Source: an uncultured Clostridia bacterium
Lineage (GTDB): Bacteria; Bacillota; Clostridia; Oscillospirales; Ruminococcaceae
NCBI GenBank assembly: GCA_947631585.1
Contig: CANRLY010000003.1
Location: forward strand, 1-30,209
Length of the DNA: 30,209 nt
Direction: 5' to 3'
A model generated the notes under the pieces. The model saw only the letters and a list, made by a program, of their open reading frames with translations. It made no database searches and had not been told where the DNA came from. Within the stretch, counting starts at the first letter, position 1; each line of letters begins with the position of its first letter. The position numbers and the translations under genes are program-made. Below, one piece after another: positions 25,501 to 30,209 of the stretch.

Positions 25501-27898
25501 TATTCTTGCTACCCAGAAACCAAACGGAACTGTAGATGATAATATACGAAGCAATTCTAAATTTCACTTGTGCCTTAGAGTACAGGAACGTCAGGATAGT
25601 ATAGATATGCTTCATAAACCTGACGCTGCGTATATAACTCAGGCGGGCAGGTGCTACTTTCAGGTCGGAAACGATGAGATATATGAATTGTTCCAGTCGG
25701 GCTGGAGCGGTGAGATCTACGATAAGAATGAACTTGAAAACAAGTCAGGATTTGTAACAATGCTTACTCTTACTGGAAAGCCGGCGATCGTAGGAAATCG
25801 CACAAAGATGAAGCGCAAAGAAAATGAGAGGATAGAATGGTACAATAATGTCATCAAGACCATTAAAGAAATAGTCGATACAAGCAAAGTGGGTAAGAGC
25901 ATTGCTGAAATGGATCAATCTGAAAAATCAGAAGTCGCAGCGGAAGCGTGTGTGCGCCTTTCTGAACGATACGACTATGGAACAGCAGAGGCTGATAAGG
26001 TGGCGATGCGAAACTTTGTTGATGTTATTTCAAATGATGAAAATGTCGATGGCAAAGCGATACTCAAAAAATACCAGTCCGAAGGCATAGGAAAAAAGCT
26101 TCCTGAATTAAAGGAAAAGACTCAGCTTGAAGTTGTCGTAAAATATCTTAAAACACTTGCGGAATCTAACGGCTTTAGGAACGAATCAAAGCTGTGGCTG
26201 CCGCTGCTTCCGACCGAACTGTATCTTGAGCAGCTTGCCGATGTATCAGATAATAACAGCAAAAGCGATCAGTTTGAACTGAATACGCTGATAGGTCTTT
26301 ACGATGATCCGGACAACCAACTTCAACAGCCTGTGGCGGTAGATTTTGAATCAGGCGGACACCTTGCTGTCTGTGGCACTATTGTCAGCGGTAAAAGTAC
26401 TTTTATACAGACGATGATATATGGGCTGGCGCTTAAATATACGCCTGAGGAAGTGAATTTTTACATTCTTGATTTCAGCAGCCATATGCTGTCATGCTTT
26501 GAAAAGCTTCCTCATGTCGGTGGAGTAATGTATGAGAACGATCAGGATAAGATATCCAAGTTCTTTACTATGATGAGCAAGATAATGAACGAAAGGCAAA
26601 AGGCTTTCGGAGGAGGAAACTACAGTCAGTATGTAAAGGCATACGGAAAAAAATATCCTGCTGTGATAGTAGTTCTGGACAATTATTCTAATTTCAGAGA
26701 AAAGACAGAAAACGCTTATGATGGAATGATGCTCAGAATTGCCAGAGAAGGTGTAGGATATGGAATTTATCTTGCTATAACATCAGCCGGATTCGGATTG
26801 AATGAGATACCCAACAGAATGGCGGATAATATAAGAAATGTGATCTGCCTTGAAATGGGAGATAAATTCAAATATATGGAAACCATGAGAGTACAACATA
26901 TTTCTGTGATACCTGAGACTGCTGTAAAAGGTCGGGGACTTGTAAAGATAGGGGATAACGCCCTTGAGTTCCAGACGGCGCTGAGTGTGAGTGCTTCTGA
27001 CGATTATGACCGGTCTGAAAAACTAACTGAATGGGCTAAAGGTCTTAAATGCAGCTGGAAGGGCAAGTGCGCATCATATGTTCCAAGTATTCCTGATAAA
27101 CCTGTTTACTCCGATCTGATGGCAGTAGAAGAATATGACCAACTGATCGCAAGCAAGATGTATATTCCTATAGGATACAAACAGTCAGATGCGTCGGTCA
27201 GCTGCATAGATCTGTCACATACTTTCTGTTATTTTGTAACAGGAAGAAGCCATTCCGGCAAGACCAATGCTCTAAGAATTATTATGAGCGGAGCGGCACA
27301 AAAAAGCGGTAAAATGTTTGTAATAGAAAAAGGTAAAAACGAGTTGAAAAAATTCGGGAATTCCCTTGGTGCAGGCTATATAAGCTCAGCCGATGAATTA
27401 TTCAGTATGCTTTGTCAACTAAAAGAAATCTTTGTAGAGAGAAATAAATTAAAACATTCTCTTATGGATGAAGGCAAGAGTGATAGTGAAATTTATCAGC
27501 GTATGTCAGAAGAAGCGCCATACTTTATCTTTATTTCACCGTTTGAAGAGTTCCTGTCTATGGTATATGATCCACCGGAGGGAGTAGCTCCAATGAAAGG
27601 CTTTGTGGAGAACATTTTCAGCAAAGGACAGCTGCATAATATTTATTTTTTTGCCGAGATAAAGCAGGATAATTACAGCGAACTTATTCTGCGTGACGCC
27701 TATAAATATTTCATATCAAGCGAAACCGGAATACATTTTGGCGGAAATCTTGATAAGCAAAGGATAATCAATGTTTCGGGAATGCCTTTTACTGAGCAAT
27801 CCAAATCGATGCCAAAGGGCATGGCGGTAATTCCGGAAGCAGAAGAAGGTCAGGTCTATAAGGTAATAGTACCGCTGCATGGAGGTGAAATTCAATGA
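22532..27898 (+). CDS. essC: Type VII secretion ATPase EssC (FtsK/SpoIIIE family)
   Basis: 1,788 residues, longer than typical EssC (about 1,480). Order: an N-terminal helix (about 5-23); FHA domain 1 (about 83-157, GIGRARSNNSI, SSEH, SSNGT); FHA domain 2 (about 240-318, SSNGIFVNG); a pair of transmembrane helices (about 392-450); then three FtsK-type ATPase domains. Domain 1 is intact (Walker A GTTGSGKS from 850, Walker B LIIIIDEFAEL). Domain 2 has GTIVSGKS (from 1282) but LDNYSNF in place of the Walker B Asp-Glu. Domain 3 has GRSHSGKT (from 1571) and FISPFEEF. EssC is the membrane motor that engages WXG100 substrates and drives export. Its FHA domains could read phospho-Thr made by the two kinases of the locus. 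ATG 22532 follows GGAGA; the stop overlaps the next gene by 4 nt. Confidence 0.96.
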   Translation: MLIRILVVLASIVLVAAVIIIIKRKKENIERIYRAAGNILKNEYLDHSLHNPYILANAANKMPSQRKLMVYFRLIGAKPAKEYVFDPESVIGIGRARSNNSIILSEAIVSSEHCKVYLKNGQIVLQDCGSSNGTAIRRRSRTYVIEPYKEAVLFSGDGLDHMIHMEREKYKLKRDVSILMEKTGGKWFIKRSDDYTFNVENSQLKIGIAGGDVLDFSTADGESFRFIVIDSETRFGIYKKYIISDQPIITIGSGEDCDVKYKFMNYVSKIHGRIVSTSRERILEDISSNGIFVNGYRIKKSHKLVFGDLINVFGLQIVYLEKIIAIGTHYGKAEVKKITEAPKSVLRSEQPSQKKKQADEKLFHRSPRNIPVIYNDTVKIEPPPEPKFAKKKPLLTLIGPSFTMAIPMLLGCSLAIYSSRMNGSGSGAFMYTGLITAIGSALFGSIWAILNIRNERKDEVENEDHRINAYGNYLIEISEKLSEKYAHNRDALLSMYPSASDNCKLDESNPLLWNRNVSHEDFLHYRLGLGNIPFQVKLEIPEQKFSLNADFLKDKPKLMEDDYTQLENVPICIDISKKRLVGVIGGNNCQGAVDIMNNIVAGIAANNCYTDVKIVFLYDKQKVYDEHQWDMFKWFPHVWSENRKTRYIASDANEIRDILYELANIIRRREENSSLGQKNSVCKPYYVLFASEPGLIDNQLIAKYVYHPKPEYGLSTIILAEKYEDLPNECEFIIENTPEFKGMYHTMDNSVDKVHVNFDRTEPAELRSFAKRITELRVSEFENDSEMPSKLDFLEMYGVSSLEELHVLEQWYKNRTYNSMRALIGKKSGGANCYLDIHEKFHGPHGLVAGTTGSGKSETLQTYILSLAVNFSPEDIAFFIIDFKGGGMANLFTDLPHMAGQISNLSGNQVRRAMISIKSENHRRQRIFGEYGVNNINLYTRLYKSHEARIPIPHLIIIIDEFAELKREEPDFMRELISVAQVGRSLGVHLILATQKPNGTVDDNIRSNSKFHLCLRVQERQDSIDMLHKPDAAYITQAGRCYFQVGNDEIYELFQSGWSGEIYDKNELENKSGFVTMLTLTGKPAIVGNRTKMKRKENERIEWYNNVIKTIKEIVDTSKVGKSIAEMDQSEKSEVAAEACVRLSERYDYGTAEADKVAMRNFVDVISNDENVDGKAILKKYQSEGIGKKLPELKEKTQLEVVVKYLKTLAESNGFRNESKLWLPLLPTELYLEQLADVSDNNSKSDQFELNTLIGLYDDPDNQLQQPVAVDFESGGHLAVCGTIVSGKSTFIQTMIYGLALKYTPEEVNFYILDFSSHMLSCFEKLPHVGGVMYENDQDKISKFFTMMSKIMNERQKAFGGGNYSQYVKAYGKKYPAVIVVLDNYSNFREKTENAYDGMMLRIAREGVGYGIYLAITSAGFGLNEIPNRMADNIRNVICLEMGDKFKYMETMRVQHISVIPETAVKGRGLVKIGDNALEFQTALSVSASDDYDRSEKLTEWAKGLKCSWKGKCASYVPSIPDKPVYSDLMAVEEYDQLIASKMYIPIGYKQSDASVSCIDLSHTFCYFVTGRSHSGKTNALRIIMSGAAQKSGKMFVIEKGKNELKKFGNSLGAGYISSADELFSMLCQLKEIFVERNKLKHSLMDEGKSDSEIYQRMSEEAPYFIFISPFEEFLSMVYDPPEGVAPMKGFVENIFSKGQLHNIYFFAEIKQDNYSELILRDAYKYFISSETGIHFGGNLDKQRIINVSGMPFTEQSKSMPKGMAVIPEAEEGQVYKVIVPLHGGEIQ

Positions 27899-28608
27899 TT
27901 TGCGTACTTGTATGCTCTCGTAATGTTTCGGAGATAAAGTTTGCAGTCAGATACATAAAAAACATAGCGTCTGAGAAAAGCGATGAGTATTGGGAGTTTA
28001 TTACTTGCAGCAATGAAAATGAACTTGAAAAGGCATTGTGCGACAGAGTAAACTACAATATTATAATCATGGATCTGTCGTTTAAAAACGGTCTGGACAT
28101 GGCAAAGGTACTTAGAAAAAACGACCCGACGTCATATATGATCCTTATTGCATCAAAAAATCAGATCCCTACAGAATATGTGAGGCACGATGTGCTTGCT
28201 GCCGGATTGGTAATAAGACCGTTAAGCGCAAGGTCCTTGGCAGAAGCGCTAGATGAAAACATACCTGCATATCTCAGCCGATTTTACGATGATACTTCAG
28301 ACAGTAATTTTATACTTGATAATAAAGAAGGCAGACAACTGATACCTTATAAAACGATATCGTATTTCGAGGCGATGGATAAAAAGATACTGTTGTTCAC
28401 AGAAAAGGAACAGTATTCGTTCTATGATACTCTTGATAATCTTGAAAAACGCCTTTCAGATGATTTTGTGCGGTGTCATAGAAGTTTCATTGCAAGAAAA
28501 GATAAAATAAACAAAATAATGCTCTCAAAAGGTATTCTGACACTCACCAGCGGTGAGATGATACCTGTGTCGAGAACATATAAAGCAACGGTCAAGGAGT
28601 TAAGATAA
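27895..28608 (+). CDS. LytTR-family response regulator with degenerate receiver
   Basis: 237 residues. A receiver-like domain (1-122) with the phospho-acceptor position kept (Asp60, IIIMDLSFKNG), but the N-terminal acidic pair is absent (VCSRN) and the conserved Lys is replaced (VIRPLS, Arg108). A LytTR DNA-binding domain fills 140-237 (FVRCHRSFIARKDKI, GEMIPVSRTYK). LytTR proteins bind paired 9-bp sites spaced about two helical turns apart and usually activate secretion, competence or virulence genes. ATG 27895 overlaps the essC stop (ATGA) and has GGAGGTGA upstream. No histidine kinase is in the window, so control may be independent of phosphorylation or use another signal. Likely targets are the direct repeats at 29575-29607 and 5109-5141. 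Confidence 0.92.
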   Translation: MICVLVCSRNVSEIKFAVRYIKNIASEKSDEYWEFITCSNENELEKALCDRVNYNIIIMDLSFKNGLDMAKVLRKNDPTSYMILIASKNQIPTEYVRHDVLAAGLVIRPLSARSLAEALDENIPAYLSRFYDDTSDSNFILDNKEGRQLIPYKTISYFEAMDKKILLFTEKEQYSFYDTLDNLEKRLSDDFVRCHRSFIARKDKINKIMLSKGILTLTSGEMIPVSRTYKATVKELR

Positions 28609-29300
28609 TGCATGGAGATAACATATTCGGCCATATTATTGGGGTCAATGAAGTTGCTGTTTTGTTGTTAAGTCTTGGATGTGAAGATCTGTGCGGAATG
28701 CCTTACGGTAATATTGATGGGTTCACTGTGGAAAGTGAAGCGGAAGCCTTCAACAGTATGCTGCACAAAAATGTGATCTGTTGGAATGGAAACAATTATC
28801 ATATCAACGATCCTTTTGATAAGGTCTTTAAAGGAATGAGCGGCTGTGATCGGTCGGTAAGACTTTTTTCTAAATGCATTTCTGATCGCTGCTGGATAAC
28901 TTATGCTCTGGGGGATACATTGGCTGCGTGGGAGATCAAGGGCAGCACGCCTGAAAAAGTCTGCTTGTATATTATGAAAGCAGAAGAATTTGTCAGTAAA
29001 CTTGCAAATGACGGCTTTATTCCTGACGTATATGAGTATAACTCAGCCATACAACCAACGTTCGGTGATAAAATAAAAAGTCATTTAAAAGACATAATAT
29101 GCGGCGACTCTGAACCTGACCACAGCACAGTGTTTCTTGCTATATCCAGAAACAGGGATGGAGCAGGCGATCAGAAATTAGTTCTGTCAAACAGCAATGC
29201 AGGATCGGTAATTACCAGGATAAACGGTGATGAAGCAGTTTGTTTTCCTTATCATAAGGATAGTTTTCAAGAAGAAATAGTTAAAATAATCAAGTTTTGA
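28608..29300 (+). CDS. Uncharacterised 230-residue cytoplasmic protein of the secretion locus
   Basis: I do not recognise the family. The protein is soluble, with no signal peptide or membrane helix, mixed alpha/beta in appearance, and has several cysteines and tryptophans. It starts at an ATG overlapping the stop of the LytTR gene (TAATG), with AAGGAG upstream, and ends one base before the YukD gene region, so it is certainly part of the operon. A cytoplasmic protein between essC and the WXG100 genes could be a substrate chaperone, as EspG is in mycobacterial systems, but I see no sequence motif that proves this. A structure prediction compared with EspG would test it. Confidence 0.7.
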   Translation: MHGDNIFGHIIGVNEVAVLLLSLGCEDLCGMPYGNIDGFTVESEAEAFNSMLHKNVICWNGNNYHINDPFDKVFKGMSGCDRSVRLFSKCISDRCWITYALGDTLAAWEIKGSTPEKVCLYIMKAEEFVSKLANDGFIPDVYEYNSAIQPTFGDKIKSHLKDIICGDSEPDHSTVFLAISRNRDGAGDQKLVLSNSNAGSVITRINGDEAVCFPYHKDSFQEEIVKIIKF

Positions 29301-29313
29301 TATGGTGATCAGA

Positions 29314-29562
29314 ATGAAAGAAATCGATATTTATATCACAGCGATCGCAGCCGAGTATAGTTTCAGAATGGACGAGAATACGCCGCTGAGACTGCTTGCA
29401 GATGAAGTTGCAGCTATAGCATGCCAGAAAGAACAGTGCGAGCAGCCGCCTGATGATGCAGAACCTATATTTTATAGTGTCAGTAAAAGGACGATCCTTG
29501 ACTCGTCACATACTCTCAGAGAGCTTTCTATAGACAGCGGAGACAAGCTTTATCTGGTCTGA
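29314..29562 (+). CDS. yukD: YukD/EsaB-like ubiquitin-fold protein
   Basis: 82 residues from ATG 29314 (GGTGAT lies 5-10 nt upstream; an ATG at 29302 would add four residues but has no ribosome site). The pattern of a short beta strand (EIDIYITA), a helix (PLRLLADEVAAIACQK), then ILDSSHTLRELSIDSGDKLYLV with the terminal GD-x-L-x-L strand, fits the YukD/EsaB ubiquitin-like family of T7SSb. It is a small cytoplasmic protein needed for, or tuning, secretion, with no C-terminal di-glycine for conjugation. It closes the essC-lytTR-230-residue gene run. Confidence 0.82.
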   Translation: MKEIDIYITAIAAEYSFRMDENTPLRLLADEVAAIACQKEQCEQPPDDAEPIFYSVSKRTILDSSHTLRELSIDSGDKLYLV

Positions 29563-29574
29563 AATGAACTAATA

Positions 29575-29607
29575 TGCGTTTTGTCATGAAAAATGTGCAT
29601 TCTGTCA
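29575..29607 (+). promoter_or_regulatory. Paired direct repeats with 21-bp period, candidate LytTR site
   Basis: TGCGTTTTGTCA (29575-29586) and TGCATTCTGTCA (29596-29607) agree at 10 of 12 positions and start 21 bp apart, two helical turns. The known AgrA-type LytTR layout is two 9-bp half-sites with a 12-bp gap, the same 21-bp period. They lie directly upstream of the -35 region at 29614, a typical activator position. Confidence 0.6.
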
Positions 29608-29613
29608 GATAAA

Positions 29614-29642
29614 ACGACATTACCATTTTCATATGGTAAAAT
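29614..29642 (+). promoter_or_regulatory. Promoter of the downstream WXG100 genes
   Basis: A weak -35 (ACGACA, 29614-29619), a 17-bp spacer, and -10 TAAAAT (29637-29642) with an extended TG at 29634-29635. An inverted repeat TTACCAT/ATGGTAA (29620-29626 and 29633-29639) covers the spacer and -10 and could be an operator. The leader of about 57 nt holds further small dyads (CGGTA/TACCG and GAACAC/GTGTTC, 29650-29679). The 143-nt gap after yukD holds nothing else. Confidence 0.55.
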
Positions 29643-29705
29643 TAAATCACGGTAAAGAACACTACCGAACAGGGTGTTCAAATTATATTAATGGAGGTAA
29701 TCATT

Positions 29706-30008
29706 ATGCCAGCAAATTTTGTTGTAACTGCATCTGACCTTACTACAGGTGCAAACGAGCTCAGTCAGCTCAACCAGTCTTTCAGAAGCATGGTGGATTC
29801 ACTTGTTTCCACAGAGGCTTCTCTCAATTCCATGTGGGAAGGCGAAGCGAGAGACGCTTTCAGAAAGGTTTTTGAAGAAGACAGAGAACAGCTTATCCGT
29901 TTTGCCGATCTGATCGACAAGTATTATCAGACGTTGATACAGATCGCAGATAATTACAGAAAAGCTGAAGAAGTAAACACTGCGACCGCAGGTACAAGAA
30001 CTCACTGA
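29706..30008 (+). CDS. WXG100-family protein (EsxA-like)
   Basis: 100 residues, the standard length. W-E-G (SMWEGEARDAFRKVF) lies around residues 40-55 between two helices, and the C terminus is a short disordered tail. ATG 29706 follows GGAGG (29693-29697); the upstream ATG at 29691 would precede the ribosome site. It has its own likely promoter and regulator site and is followed 29 nt later by another WXG100 gene. This pair is the better match to classic EsxA/EsxB-type secreted proteins, while the pair at 5224-5868 is more diverged. Confidence 0.93.
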   Translation: MPANFVVTASDLTTGANELSQLNQSFRSMVDSLVSTEASLNSMWEGEARDAFRKVFEEDREQLIRFADLIDKYYQTLIQIADNYRKAEEVNTATAGTRTH

Positions 30009-30037
30009 TGTTTAAATCAAGAAAGGACGGATAGATC

Positions 30038-30209
30038 ATGGATATTATTAAGGTAGATACTCAGACTCTTGTCAATGCGGCAGGAGAATTTCAGAATGAA
30101 GGTTCACAGATCGCATCGCTCACATCAGAAATGATGCAGCTGGTCACTGGTCTTGCTAATCAGTGGCAGGGCGAAGCCTCACAAGTTTTTATCAGCCAGT
30201 TCAAACAGC
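30038..30209 (+). CDS. WXG100-family protein, partial (cut by window end)
   Basis: An ORF from ATG 30038, with AAAGGA at 30022-30027 upstream, open to the end of the window (57 codons). The visible part has the first helix and the W-Q-G turn (NQWQGEASQVF, residues about 42-52) of a WXG100 protein. It is probably the partner of the gene just upstream. The C-terminal helix and any export motif lie beyond the window. Confidence 0.88.
   Translation, partial: MDIIKVDTQTLVNAAGEFQNEGSQIASLTSEMMQLVTGLANQWQGEASQVFISQFKQ

Noticed and set aside
29581..29612. TTGTCA at 29581-29586 as a -35 with GATAAA at 29607-29612 as -10
   Set aside because: The 20-bp spacing is poor, and TTGTCA is better explained as part of the direct-repeat pair; the extended TAAAAT at 29637 is the stronger -10.

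Overview
The window looks like chromosomal DNA of an anaerobic, low-to-moderate G+C Firmicute, most likely a gut or rumen Clostridium of the Ruminococcus type. This is inferred from the ferredoxin-dependent indolepyruvate oxidoreductase, the strong Shine-Dalgarno sites, and a Firmicutes-type (T7SSb) secretion locus with EssC, YukD and WXG100 proteins. Every gene I accept lies on the + strand.

Region 1 (1-3706) is a tightly overlapping metabolic operon, iorA-iorB-paaK-like. It oxidises aryl-pyruvates and interconverts aryl-acetates with their CoA thioesters. It ends at a very strong, symmetrical intrinsic terminator and is visibly richer in G+C than what follows.

Region 2 (3707-5223) is the most striking part. 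A tyrosine recombinase gene lies inside a 1,263-bp segment bounded by perfect 29-bp inverted repeats (3817-3845 and 5051-5079). Just inside the left repeat, on the minus strand, is a promoter with both hexamers at full consensus (TTGACA, 17 bp, TATAAT, plus an extended -10 TG). In the orientation given it fires leftward, away from the secretion genes and into the metabolic terminator. Inversion between the repeats would place it at about 5006-5034, pointing straight into the secretion operon. I read this as a self-contained invertible promoter, captured here in the OFF state, that phase-varies the type VII secretion locus.

Region 3 (5224-30209) is the secretion locus. In order it encodes: two WXG100 proteins; a secreted trypsin-like protease fused through one membrane helix to a cytoplasmic FHA domain; a PP2C phosphatase; a Ser/Thr kinase with an extracellular tail; a one-helix protein with FHA-ligand-like Thr motifs; a 2,647-residue Ig-like surface protein; a second, partly degenerate kinase with an extracellular TPR tail; a 34-residue membrane microprotein; a one-helix TPR/beta-domain protein; EssC with two FHA domains and three ATPase domains; a LytTR regulator with a degenerate receiver; an unrecognised 230-residue protein; a YukD-like ubiquitin fold; and two more WXG100 proteins, the last cut by the window end. 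Kinase, phosphatase and FHA domains together suggest Thr-phosphorylation control of secretion, by analogy with the PpkA/PppA/Fha system of type VI secretion.

A second regulatory layer is suggested by similar direct-repeat motifs about 21 bp apart (TGCnTTnTGTC-like) at 29575-29607 and, more weakly, at 5109-5141. In both places a TAAAAT -10 box follows at nearly the same distance (41 and 42 bp). The 21-bp period is what LytTR regulators usually bind, and one is encoded in the locus.
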